64,000 bases of DNA from Candidatus Aquidulcis sp. (GTDB lineage: Bacteria; Chloroflexota; Anaerolineae; UBA4142). The stretch covers positions 179,602-243,601 of the forward strand of contig DYJA01000001.1 in assembly GCA_020723345.1 (NCBI GenBank), given 5' to 3'. Shown piece after piece: positions 1 through 7,629 of this stretch (the first letter of the stretch is position 1; each line of letters starts with the position of its first letter). Made by a program: the position numbers and the translations under genes. The notes beneath the pieces are model-generated. The model was given only the letters and a program-made list of their open reading frames with translations. It was not told the origin of the DNA and did not search any database.

Positions 1-2
1 AG

Positions 3-959
3 CGCAGGATCAGTGCTTGGTCTAGTTCGTATTACTACAGTGGGAATAATGCCTGGGCATATCAACTCGGGCGCGATGGGAATGGTACGGTTTACGCGGT
101 CCGTCAAAACACCGGAGGCGTTTATGCGGTCGATCAGGCATCCGGCGTGATCAATGAGGGGACTTTGATCCGTTCTATCGGGGTCACCGTTTTTGACGCG
201 TCCGAATGTCCGGTCGTCCCGATGGATTTCGGCGACGCGCCAACGTCGTATGGCTGGGACGCGGGTCCCCGCGCCGCGCGGCATGGCATTGTGTCGGATT
301 TATATCTCGGTTCCTCCCGCACCGTGACCGAGACGCGCGATTTACGCGGTTTTTCGTCCACCAACGCCGACGGAGACGACACGCACACCTATAATGGCGG
401 CACGGCGACGGTTGATGATGAAAACGCCGTCTCGAACATTCCAAGAATGACCGTCGACAGTACGACCTATGTCCTTACCAACGTCGTCGTCTACAACAAC
501 ACGGGCAGAAACGCGACGCTGTATGGCTGGGTCGACTTTAATCGCGATGGCACATTCGCGACGACCGAGCGCGTCAACGTTACAGTCCCTTCCAGCGCGG
601 CAACCCAATCCATCACCTTGACCTGGAGTGGCTTGAGCGGACTGGTGTACGGACAATCCTACTTGCGTCTACGCCTTTCAACTTCGACTGTGACGACCAG
701 CACCTGGGGCACAAGTAATGATGGCGCGTTCCTCGCCACCGGCTACGCGCCCAATGGCGAAGTGGAGGATTATCCTGTACAGATCGATAACCGCCCCACG
801 GCGGTCACCATTTCGACATTCAGCGCGCGCAACGTTCCGCCGAACCGGAGTATTGAATGGATACCGCTTGGGCTAATCACAGGCATCGTCGCGAGCGGCA
901 TTGGTGGCTTGATCATTTATCGGCGCGACCGGTTAACCCGGCGCAGGAGAAATTTGTAA
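3..959 (+). CDS. GEVED-domain surface protein, C-terminal part
   Basis: The reading frame is open from the first bases of the window, so the start lies outside. The visible 318 codons carry the hallmarks of GEVED-domain secreted proteins: an FGDAP..Y motif, a DDE acidic stretch and the NGEVEDYP signature near position 753. After this comes a membrane helix (about 855-920) and a tail of five or more arginines, which looks like a C-terminal membrane anchor. Proteins of this type are normally large, exported and adhesin- or S-layer-like; that role is inferred from the family. The next gene has its own promoter. Confidence 0.8.
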   Translation, partial: RRISAWSSSYYYSGNNAWAYQLGRDGNGTVYAVRQNTGGVYAVDQASGVINEGTLIRSIGVTVFDASECPVVPMDFGDAPTSYGWDAGPRAARHGIVSDLYLGSSRTVTETRDLRGFSSTNADGDDTHTYNGGTATVDDENAVSNIPRMTVDSTTYVLTNVVVYNNTGRNATLYGWVDFNRDGTFATTERVNVTVPSSAATQSITLTWSGLSGLVYGQSYLRLRLSTSTVTTSTWGTSNDGAFLATGYAPNGEVEDYPVQIDNRPTAVTISTFSARNVPPNRSIEWIPLGLITGIVASGIGGLIIYRRDRLTRRRRNL

Positions 960-979
960 ATCGCAAGTGACCAAAGTCA

Positions 980-1008
980 ATGACCGCGCGCCTGCGTTGT
1001 GGTATAAT
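980..1008 (+). promoter_or_regulatory. Sigma70-type promoter for the membrane-protein gene at 1095
   Basis: ATGACC (980-985) and a perfect TATAAT (1003-1008) are separated by 17 bases. The predicted transcript starts near 1015 and has an 80-base leader before the ATG at 1095. Confidence 0.65.
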
Positions 1009-1043
1009 CCATCTCGTGGACGCCAAGCAACCTTGAAGCATGA

Positions 1044-1083
1044 ACACCTCTCTGATGCGTTTCACCGTCGGAGAGGTGTCTTT
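1044..1083 (+). terminator. Leader hairpin with T-rich 3' side, possible attenuator
   Basis: ACACCTCTC (1044-1052) pairs with GAGAGGTGT (1071-1079), the inner bases also pair partly, and CTTTAT follows. It lies between the promoter at 980 and the start codon at 1095, so it could terminate or attenuate rather than end a gene. A plain stable leader hairpin is the alternative. Confidence 0.5.
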
Positions 1084-1094
1084 ATGGGAGGTCT

Positions 1095-2552
1095 ATGCAA
1101 GCGGCTCTCGATCGCTACGATTTCCTGTTTCGTTCGACGAAAGGTCTCATTCTCGTCGCGATTGCGCTGGTCGCACTCGTCACGGCAATTTGGGGAATGA
1201 TTTCGGGACCGATGGCAGATTTGGGCGTGCGCGATGTCGTCGTGCGTTTGACCGGAATGATTCTCAAGCCCGCGGAGCGCGAAGGGCGCATCGTGATGCT
1301 CTACCACGCGATTGCGATGGCGATTGTCGCGATTGAGACGTACATCATCACCGCGCTCGTGAAAATGAAAGCGCACCAGCGCGCGAACATCAACGCGACG
1401 ATCACGGTCGGGTACATCGCGGCGATGTTTGGTGGGCTGGGTTTCGCCTACTTTGGTCACAACTGGATTTTGCACGGTATCTTTATCGCCGGGCAGTCGC
1501 TGATTTTCTTCGCGGGCATTTTGCTTGCCGCCGCGCTGAATCCATGGAACCAGGACTATCGCGCGACGCGTTCAGAGTACGCGGCGTGGCGCGGTATCGA
1601 TCTGGAGCGCGCCGCGTTTTTCACGATGGCAGTCGCGACGCTTGGTTCCGCGCTCTTCGGCGCGATTCCCGGCGCGTACTCCGGCAACGGTTTCAATATA
1701 TTTCTCGCCGAAGATGTTGTGCGCCAAGTCCACAAGGACACGCTGCAACTCGCGGTAATCGGACACTTGCACATCATGCTTACGCTGATCGCGGTCGCGC
1801 TCGCGCTCATCGTCGGACGCTGGCTCGATTTCAAGGGGCGACTGCACAAGATCGCAATACCGCTGATGATCGCCGGTACGATTGTCATCACGCTCGGTGT
1901 GTGGCTCGTCGTGCCCTTCGAGGAAATCGCGCATTACATTATTTACGTCGGCTCGGTGCTCATTTTGCTTGCCGCGCTCTTCCTCGTGATCTTTGGTTTC
2001 GACAAATTGATTCGCGAAAACTCGCGAAATGACACGAAAGTAAATCTCGCGCAAAAACTCTGCGCGCTGATTGACGATCCGCTCAAATTCGGCGCGCTGT
2101 GGCAATTGGTGTACATGAATTTCGTCGTCACCGCGATTGGCTTGTTCATGGCGATGCGGCTCGACAAAGTGATCCGCGTGTGGCCCCAGCGCGAAGAACG
2201 CATCACGCTGACCGGGCACTGGCACATTCTCGCGTCGATCATCGCGACGATCATCCTGTTGTATTACGCCGACCTGATCGGATTGCAAGGGCGCGCGCGC
2301 AAATGGTTCGGCTGGCTCATCATCATTCCATCCGACATCGCGTTCGCCGCCGCCGCGCTCTTTTCGACGAAACGGCTGTACGTCGCGGAATCGTCGCAGC
2401 AGCCGCTCGTCGACGCGATCATGTTGACGATTGACGCCGCGCTCGCGACGGTTTTGCTCGCACTCGCGGTGTTGATGGTGTGGCGCTTGATCGATCTGTT
2501 TTCGCGCAAGGGCAAATGGTCGGATGAAATGCGCGAGGAGGTGGCGGAATGA
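1095..2552 (+). CDS. Polytopic membrane protein with paired histidines, possibly related to heme-copper oxidase subunit I
   Basis: This 485-residue protein consists mostly of membrane helices (about a dozen). Several helices carry histidines in patterns used for heme or copper ligands: YHAIAMAI, GHNWILH, GHLHIML and GHWHILA. The H-x-H pairs resemble helix X of the heme-copper oxidase/NO reductase subunit I family, but I do not see the complete ligand set, so oxidase activity is not claimed. The start is set by GGGAGG (1086-1091). A CtaB-type heme farnesyltransferase 1.2 kb downstream on the same strand supports a heme-linked role. Alternatives are an uncharacterised membrane sensor or a quinol-linked protein. 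Confidence 0.5.
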   Translation: MQAALDRYDFLFRSTKGLILVAIALVALVTAIWGMISGPMADLGVRDVVVRLTGMILKPAEREGRIVMLYHAIAMAIVAIETYIITALVKMKAHQRANINATITVGYIAAMFGGLGFAYFGHNWILHGIFIAGQSLIFFAGILLAAALNPWNQDYRATRSEYAAWRGIDLERAAFFTMAVATLGSALFGAIPGAYSGNGFNIFLAEDVVRQVHKDTLQLAVIGHLHIMLTLIAVALALIVGRWLDFKGRLHKIAIPLMIAGTIVITLGVWLVVPFEEIAHYIIYVGSVLILLAALFLVIFGFDKLIRENSRNDTKVNLAQKLCALIDDPLKFGALWQLVYMNFVVTAIGLFMAMRLDKVIRVWPQREERITLTGHWHILASIIATIILLYYADLIGLQGRARKWFGWLIIIPSDIAFAAAALFSTKRLYVAESSQQPLVDAIMLTIDAALATVLLALAVLMVWRLIDLFSRKGKWSDEMREEVAE

Positions 2553-2563
2553 TGTGGCAACAA

Positions 2564-2683
2564 TGTCATTTCGAGGAGCATCCTGAGCGGAGCGACGTTT
2601 TTTGTTGCGGAGTCGAAGGATCGCGACGAGAAATCTCGGCGCCGCGATGTGGGCGAGATTTCTCGCGTTCGCTCGAAATGACA
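2564..2683. repeat. MITE/REP-like element with TGTCATTTCGAG terminal inverted repeats
   Basis: TGTCATTTCGAG at 2564 is the exact inverse of CTCGAAATGACA ending at 2683. The interior contains CCTGAGCGGAGCG and GTCGAAGG, shared with copies inside other genes (3218, 11073, 54.7 kb), and a GAGAAATCTCG palindrome. The next gene's ATG (2678) lies inside the right terminal repeat. A short relative lies at 56883. No transposase is present. Confidence 0.75.
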
Positions 2684-3652
2684 AAAGTGGTGCGCGCTAT
2701 TCCTTTGCTTCTCATTGCCTTGCTCCTCGCCGCGTGCGCGTCCGCATCACCGCCCGCCGCGCCGCCGCAATTCGACACCGGCGTTGATCCCGAAGCGTGG
2801 GTGACGGTTCCGGCAGGTGAGTTTCTCTTCGGTCAGCACGCCGAACGCGTGCAAATCGATTACGCGTACGAAATCATGGTGACCGATGTGACGAACGCGC
2901 AGTACGCGCGCTATTTGAACAAAGCGCTTGCCGCTGGCAAAGTGAAAATCGCCAACCATCAAGTCGTCGGCTATTATCCGGGCGACAAGTTCACCGGTCG
3001 CCGCCACGAAAAGAAAATCGACGCGGGCGATTATTTGCACGTTCCTATCGGCGATAAAGATTTGCGACTCGCGTACGACGGAAAATTATTCGGCGTGAAA
3101 TCGGGATACGAAAATCATCCGGTCGTCGCGATCACTTGGTTCGGCGCGAAAGCGTACTGCGACTATTTCGGCTGGCGGCTGCCGACCGAAATCGAATGGG
3201 AAAAAGCCGCGCGCGGTCCTTCGACTCCACTTCGTTCCGCTCAGGATTCGACTTTGCTTCCTGAGCGGAGCGCAGCGAAGTCGAAGGAAGCCGGGCGCGC
3301 GTATCCGTGGGGCGACGACATCGCGAAGAATCAGGCGAATTCGTACAACAGTTTCGATCCGTTTGAATTCCGCATCGGCGCGCAAGGCGACACGACGCCG
3401 GTTGGTTTCTACAACGGCAAGACGTACGCCGGTTATCAAACGCGCGACGTGCCAAGTCCGTACGGCGCGTACGATATGGCGGGCAATGTGTGGCAGTGGA
3501 CGGGCGAGGTGTACGCGGGCATGCACTATCGTTTTATGCGCGGCGGGAGCAAAGCAAATTACGAATACAACCTGCGCGTCTGGTCGCGTAACAGCGCGGA
3601 ACCGGATTATTTCGGACCGAGCACCGGATTTCGCTGCGCGCGGAACAAGTAG
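2678..3652 (+). CDS. SUMF1/FGE-like lipoprotein
   Basis: A 324-residue lipoprotein: the start at 2678 gives a hydrophobic signal ending in the lipobox LLAAC (about residues 17-21). An earlier in-frame ATG would put nonsense residues ahead of the signal. The mature part is a formylglycine-generating-enzyme/sulfatase-modifying-factor fold, recognised by VTVPAGEF, LPTEIEWEKAARG, YPWGDD, YDMAGNVWQWTG, FMRGGS and GFRCARN. The reactive cysteine expected after RGGS in true FGEs is absent, so a binding or structural role is more likely than sulfatase maturation. About 23 extra residues between AARG and YPWGD come from an in-frame repeat (3218-3287). It lies between the histidine-rich membrane protein and the CtaB-like gene. 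Confidence 0.8.
   Translation: MTKVVRAIPLLLIALLLAACASASPPAAPPQFDTGVDPEAWVTVPAGEFLFGQHAERVQIDYAYEIMVTDVTNAQYARYLNKALAAGKVKIANHQVVGYYPGDKFTGRRHEKKIDAGDYLHVPIGDKDLRLAYDGKLFGVKSGYENHPVVAITWFGAKAYCDYFGWRLPTEIEWEKAARGPSTPLRSAQDSTLLPERSAAKSKEAGRAYPWGDDIAKNQANSYNSFDPFEFRIGAQGDTTPVGFYNGKTYAGYQTRDVPSPYGAYDMAGNVWQWTGEVYAGMHYRFMRGGSKANYEYNLRVWSRNSAEPDYFGPSTGFRCARNK
3218..3287. repeat. Foldback repeat inserted in frame within the SUMF1-like gene
   Basis: CCTTCGACT..CCGCTCAGG on the left is the inverse of CCTGAGCGGAGCG..AGTCGAAGG on the right. The 70-base palindrome is read through in frame and adds low-complexity residues between two conserved SUMF1 motifs. Confidence 0.8.
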
Positions 3653-3677
3653 CGCGGGCGCGCCACGCCAGCAAAAT

Positions 3678-3705
3678 TTGGCAAAAACGCCTCTTCATGT
3701 ATAAT
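3678..3705 (+). promoter_or_regulatory. Promoter for the ctaB-like gene
   Basis: TTGGCA (3678-3683), a 16-base spacer and TATAAT (3700-3705) precede a GGAGG ribosome site and the ATG at 3745. Confidence 0.65.
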
Positions 3706-3744
3706 ATAATTGGCAGAAAAGTTTTTTTGTACGTGGAGGCACTC

Positions 3745-4638
3745 ATGATAGCGCTGGCAAAATCATTGCTGGTGAATGGAATCATGGCGCGGTTGCGAAT
3801 TTATTGGACGTTGACCAAAAGTTTGCAAACGGGGCTTTTGCTGATCACCGGTCTGGCGGGCTATTTCAGCGCGCGTTGTCCGACGCACAGCACGGAAACC
3901 GTGCTCGCGCTCGCGGCGAGTCTGTTCCTCGCGATTGCGGGGAGCACCGCGCTGAATATGGTGTGGGATCGCGACATTGACGCGGCGATGCCGCGCGCGT
4001 GTCAGCGCCCGCTGCCGCAGAAGCAAGTCTCGGTGCGCGAAGGTTTGTTTTTCGGGATCGAACTTTCGGCGTGCGGCATCGTGTGGGCGTTCGCGCTCGA
4101 TCCGTTGTACGGCGCGATTGTTTTTGCCGGATGGTTTGTCGACGTTGTCGTGTATACGATGTGGCTCAAGCGACGAACCGCCTGGTCGATTGTGTGGGGC
4201 GGCATTGCCGGCGCGATGCCGATTCTCGCCGGGCGCGCGCTCGGCACAGGGCAGATCGATTTGATTGGCATTCTGTTCGCGCTCGCGGTCTTGCTGTGGA
4301 TTCCGACGCACATGCTGACGTTCGGGCTCAAGTACGCCGATCAATATCGCGCGGCGGGCGTGCCGGTCTTTCCCAATCGCTACGGCGAAGTGATCACGCG
4401 TTTTGCAATCGCGCTCTCGACCGCGTTCGCGACGCTCGCAATGATCTTTGCCGCGTCGCACGTCGGTCTGGCGTGGGGCTATTTTCACCTCGTGCTGTGG
4501 TTGAGTGGATTGCTTTTGATCGTCGCACTGACTAGCGTGCTCAACCGTGCGCCCAAACTCAATTTCGCGCTGTACAAATTCGCGTCGGTCTACATGCTCG
4601 GCGCGATGGCGCTGATCATGCTCGGCGTTAGTTCGTAG
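3745..4638 (+). CDS. ctaB: Protoheme IX farnesyltransferase-like UbiA prenyltransferase
   Basis: A 297-residue integral membrane protein of the UbiA family. The first prenyl-diphosphate motif is N-x3-D-x3-D (NMVWDRDID), followed by the CtaB-typical R..QRPLP. The second conserved region, WIPTH..TFGLKYADQY, then AGVPVFP and YG, parallels the W-x-P-x-H and KDDY-x-RAGxPMLP signatures of heme O synthase. Such enzymes attach a farnesyl group to protoheme for terminal oxidases. The start at 3745 follows GGAGG by a few bases. The neighbouring histidine-rich membrane proteins are plausible heme users. Another UbiA activity remains possible. Confidence 0.75.
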   Translation: MIALAKSLLVNGIMARLRIYWTLTKSLQTGLLLITGLAGYFSARCPTHSTETVLALAASLFLAIAGSTALNMVWDRDIDAAMPRACQRPLPQKQVSVREGLFFGIELSACGIVWAFALDPLYGAIVFAGWFVDVVVYTMWLKRRTAWSIVWGGIAGAMPILAGRALGTGQIDLIGILFALAVLLWIPTHMLTFGLKYADQYRAAGVPVFPNRYGEVITRFAIALSTAFATLAMIFAASHVGLAWGYFHLVLWLSGLLLIVALTSVLNRAPKLNFALYKFASVYMLGAMALIMLGVSS

Positions 4639-4678
4639 TGCGCGCTTGAGCGCACGGAAGCGATGAATCGCTCACTAC
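4635..4678. repeat. GTAG...CTAC palindromic mini-element
   Basis: GTAGTG at the left and CACTAC at the right bracket an imperfect hairpin (CTTGAGCG / CGATGAATCGCTC). The TAG stop codon of the upstream gene (4636-4638) is part of the element. Confidence 0.65.
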
Positions 4679-4695
4679 AAACAATCTTGGAGACC

Positions 4696-5397
4696 ATGCA
4701 AAACAAATCAGTGTGGATTTGGCGCGGCGCGCTCGCGTTGCTGCTCGGCGCGTCGACCGTGATGACGATTTTGGGCGCGGTCGGAACGGCGTGCCTCGCG
4801 TGGAATGGACATTTGTATCCGCCGCAAGCGTTCGGTTGGATCGTACCGCACATGCCGACGTATCAACTGCTCGTCTACATCGGGCTGGCGGCGGGGCTCG
4901 CGCTGGCGATTGTCACGTACGCGCTCGCGCGCGGCGACAAGTGGTTTTATCTCGGCGCGTTGATCTTTCTGATGATCGCGGGCGGCGCAGCGGCGTATCA
5001 AATGTACCTGACCTCGTCGCTGCGGAAAATTTCGTTCTTCGCCGCCGCGCCGACGAACATTCGATTTTACATCACCGCGCTGACGTTGATCGTGCTGCTC
5101 ATTGTCCGGATTCCTCCGGTGTGGAACAAGAGTGGCTTGGGCAAGCCCGGTAATGGCAAGGGCGATTTCGCTACGCCAATGGGAATTACGTTGTTGTTCA
5201 CGGGATTTTTGCTGATCACCGCGCCGTTGTGGGCGTCGCCGGAGCACGTCGTGGATGGCGTGAATTACGTGATGGGGTTGGCAGTGCCGCTCATCGCGAA
5301 TGGCGCGGCGCTGATGGCAGGCGGCGCGGGGTTGCTGATCGCGCGGAGATGGATCGGGAGACAGCGGGCAATCGGCGTTCAGGAACGTGCGCGATAA
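4696..5397 (+). CDS. Hydrophobic membrane protein of unknown function
   Basis: 233 residues with about seven membrane helices and no recognisable domain. The chosen ATG at 4696 follows GGAG by 5 bases; an upstream in-frame ATG at 4663 lies in the preceding palindromic repeat. A hydrophilic loop rich in Gly and Lys (around residues 143-156) separates the last helices. It sits 57 bases after the ctaB-like gene and ends just before a strong terminator, so it probably closes that transcript. A role in the same membrane or heme process is a guess from position only. Confidence 0.6.
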   Translation: MQNKSVWIWRGALALLLGASTVMTILGAVGTACLAWNGHLYPPQAFGWIVPHMPTYQLLVYIGLAAGLALAIVTYALARGDKWFYLGALIFLMIAGGAAAYQMYLTSSLRKISFFAAAPTNIRFYITALTLIVLLIVRIPPVWNKSGLGKPGNGKGDFATPMGITLLFTGFLLITAPLWASPEHVVDGVNYVMGLAVPLIANGAALMAGGAGLLIARRWIGRQRAIGVQERAR

Positions 5398-5404
5398 ATT
5401 GCAC

Positions 5405-5440
5405 AGACCCGAAGGGTTTTGGAGACCCTTCGGGTTTGTT
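5405..5440 (+). terminator. Rho-independent terminator after the 1.1-5.4 kb cluster
   Basis: ACCCGAAGGGT and ACCCTTCGGGT form a near-perfect stem with a TTTGG loop, followed by TTGTTGT. Confidence 0.8.
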
Positions 5441-5447
5441 GTATAAT
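5419..5447 (+). promoter_or_regulatory. Promoter for mntA-hepT, overlapping the terminator
   Basis: TTGGAG (5419-5424), 17 bases, and TATAAT (5442-5447). The -35 box sits in the loop of the preceding terminator hairpin. Confidence 0.55.
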
Positions 5448-5534
5448 TGACGCGGTGGTCGCGGCAATTGACGCGGCGGTATATCGGTTGTATGATTTGA
5501 ACGCGGAGGAGATAAAGGTGGTGGAGAACAAGCC

Positions 5535-5858
5535 ATGAACAAATTGCATACTCAAACGAGCGTCATGCGGATCTTGCGCAAACAACTGCCGCGCTTGCGC
5601 GCCGAGTACGGAGTAGAAAAAATGGCGCTGTACGGTTCGTTCGCCAAGGGCACTTGCACTCGCCGAAGCGACGTGGATATTCTCGTCGAACTGACGCGAC
5701 CGCTCGGCTTGGAATTTGTGCGCCTCGCGTTCGACCTTGAGAAATCGCTCGGCAGAAAAGTGGACCTCGCGACGTTCGACACGTTCCAGCGCGGGCTGGC
5801 GCAGTCAAGGTATGCGCGCATTGTTTCGGATGTTGAAAGGACGCTGAGGTATGTCTGA
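5535..5858 (+). CDS. mntA: MntA-type antitoxin, minimal nucleotidyltransferase
   Basis: A 107-residue minimal nucleotidyltransferase with the canonical GS-x10-D-x-D active site (GSFAKG....SDVDILVE, about residues 35-53). In characterised HEPN/MNT pairs such an enzyme AMPylates a tyrosine of the HEPN RNase toxin and neutralises it. The gene follows GGAGGAG and overlaps the next gene by 8 bases, the usual arrangement for this type VII pair. All catalytic residues expected from the motif are present. Confidence 0.88.
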   Translation: MNKLHTQTSVMRILRKQLPRLRAEYGVEKMALYGSFAKGTCTRRSDVDILVELTRPLGLEFVRLAFDLEKSLGRKVDLATFDTFQRGLAQSRYARIVSDVERTLRYV

Positions 5859-6220
5859 ACGGCGCGATCGGGACTACATCGAGGACATTCGCGTTGCCAT
5901 CGCGCGGATCGAGCGCTACACTGCGAATCTCTCGCGGGAGCAACTCGAGGCAGACGAAAAGACGCAGGATGCTGTCATTCGCAATCTCGAAGTGATCGGC
6001 GAAGCAGCAAAGAATGTATCCGCGTCACTCCGCCGCGAACATTCCCACATTCCTTGGAAAGATCTTGCGGGTGTACGCGACAAATTGATTCATCACTATT
6101 TTTGGGGTCAATCTCACCATCATTTGGGAAATTATCCGAGACGATTTGCCGTCCTTGCTTCCAGAATTGGACGAGGTGTTGCGTGTTCTTGCGGCGCAAG
6201 ACCAAGCGCAAGAAAGTTGA
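5851..6220 (+). pseudogene. hepT: HepT-type HEPN toxin with a one-base frameshift
   Basis: The first 80 or so codons encode a HEPN domain ending in the catalytic and modification motif R-x4-H-x-Y (RDKLIHHY), typical of HepT RNases AMPylated by MntA. Immediately after it a run of five T (6099-6103) shifts the frame. Dropping one T restores FGVNL..IWEIIRDDLPSLLPELDEVL and a stop at 6218-6220, the normal end of HepT (about 122 residues). The uncorrected frame runs to 6333 through unrelated sequence and into the terminator. The total of 370 bases fits one extra base. Either the toxin is inactivated in the cell or this is a homopolymer sequencing error. Confidence 0.8.
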
Positions 6221-6235
6221 TCCGTGCAAAGGCAG

Positions 6236-6274
6236 AAGACCTTCGAGGTTTCCTAAAACCTGGAAGGTCTTTTT
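6236..6274 (+). terminator. Terminator of the mntA-hepT pair
   Basis: AGACCTTCGAGGTTT pairs with AAACCTGGAAGGTCT around a CCTA loop, followed by TTTTTG. Its arm recurs in the terminator at 51070. Confidence 0.85.
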
Positions 6275-6276
6275 GT

Positions 6277-7443
6277 TTACTCCACCACTCCCGCGCCCGC
6301 CATCGCGCGGCACGCGAAGATTTGCGGCGATAGTCCGGTACGCGCGTGGTACGCGCGCGCGACATCGCTGATGAACGCATCGACCGCGCTCTCCTCGACC
6401 AGATTCACAGTGCAGCCGCCGAAACCCGCGCCGGTCAACCGCGCGCCCAGACAGCCGCGCTGCTGCCGCGCGATCTCCACCATCGCGTCAAGTTCCGCGC
6501 AACTGACTTGGTAATCGTCGCGCAGACTTGCATGTGACGCGTCCATCAACGCGCCGAACGCGGCAAGAGCGTCGCGGCGCGTGGCGGCGACCGCGTCGAG
6601 CACGCGCGCGTTTTCGGTGATGATGTGGCGCGCGCGCTTGGCGACAGTTGGCGGCAACGCGTTTTCGCCGCGCGCGAATTCCTCCGGCGACACGTCGCGC
6701 AGCGCGCGCAGCGGTTTGCCGAGTTGCGCGGCGAGGAGGCGCACGGCTTGCTCGCACTCCGCGCGGCGCGTGTTGTACTCCGAGTCGACCAAGCCGCGCC
6801 GCTTCAGCGTGTCGCACACGACGATCTGCGCGCCGCGCGGCAGCGGCACATTTTGGTACGACAGATCGCGGCAATCGATCAAAAGCGCGTGATCGGCGCG
6901 CGCGAGCGCGGAGATGAACTGATCCATGATTCCGCATTTCATTCCGACAAATTCACTCTCCGCGCGCTGACACAACTTGGCAATCTCCACTTTGCTAATT
7001 TCCAAGTTACCAATTTCCGCGAACGTCGTCGCCGCGCAAACCTCCAGCGCCGCGCTCGACGACAAGCCGGAGCCGCGCGGCACGTCGCCTTGAATCGCGA
7101 GATCGAGTCCGGGCAGAATGAAACCGCGCGCCAGCAGCGCCCACGCGACGCCGCGAATGTAATTGCTCCACTTGTTCGCGCTATCGTGTTCAATCGGCGC
7201 GTCGAGCGCAAACTCGGAGCGCGCGTGTTCGAAATCGAGCGCGAGCATTCGGACGCGGCGGTCGGCGCGCGCGCGCGCGGCGATCAACACCGCGCGGTCG
7301 AGCGCCATCGGCAGGACAAAGCCGTCGTTGTAATCGGTGTGCTCGCCGATGAGGTTGACGCGTCCCGGCGCGCGCGTGATGTGGGTGGGCGCAGCGCCGT
7401 AGAACTGTGTGAATGTGGCGCGCAGAGTTTCGATTGATCGCAT
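6277..7443 (-). CDS. galK: Galactokinase
   Basis: A 388-residue GHMP kinase phosphorylating D-galactose at C1 in the Leloir pathway. Diagnostic motifs are the galactokinase signature GRVNLIGEHTDYNDGFVLP near the N-terminus, the ATP-binding GSGLSSSAALEV in the middle, and GAGFGGCTVNL near the C-terminus. The start at 7443 matches the usual N-terminus of the family; an in-frame ATG 12 codons upstream adds an arginine-rich stretch and is less likely. No gal partner is adjacent, though a UDP-sugar epimerase lies at 12786. It converges on the hepT terminator. Confidence 0.95.
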   Translation of the reverse strand: MRSIETLRATFTQFYGAAPTHITRAPGRVNLIGEHTDYNDGFVLPMALDRAVLIAARARADRRVRMLALDFEHARSEFALDAPIEHDSANKWSNYIRGVAWALLARGFILPGLDLAIQGDVPRGSGLSSSAALEVCAATTFAEIGNLEISKVEIAKLCQRAESEFVGMKCGIMDQFISALARADHALLIDCRDLSYQNVPLPRGAQIVVCDTLKRRGLVDSEYNTRRAECEQAVRLLAAQLGKPLRALRDVSPEEFARGENALPPTVAKRARHIITENARVLDAVAATRRDALAAFGALMDASHASLRDDYQVSCAELDAMVEIARQQRGCLGARLTGAGFGGCTVNLVEESAVDAFISDVARAYHARTGLSPQIFACRAMAGAGVVE

Positions 7444-7591
7444 GGTGAATTGACAATGCCTTCGCCAAAATCTCCCCACTGATCGAATGGAACATGGATA
7501 AATGGGAAAAGCAAGAAAATCATCCGTGTTTCTTTCGGTCGGTGGGGAAAAATTCGTGTGTGCGTAAATTGGCGAAGGTATTGATTGAGAA

Positions 7592-7627
7592 ACCCGTTTT
7601 CTGCTGAAGGCGGAAAACGGGTTTCTG
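7592..7627 (-). terminator. Hairpin downstream of the ppiC-type gene
   Basis: GAAACCCGTTTT and AAAACGGGTTTC form a 12-base-pair stem just past the stop codon at 7630. The T tail on the - strand is weak. The 186 bases between galK and the ppiC gene hold nothing else I recognise. Confidence 0.65.
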
Positions 7628-7629
7628 GA

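Noticed and set aside
2678-3652. True formylglycine-generating (sulfatase-activating) enzyme
   Set aside because: The reactive cysteine after RGGS is absent, and no sulfatase gene is near; the same holds for the kinase-fused copy at 28496.
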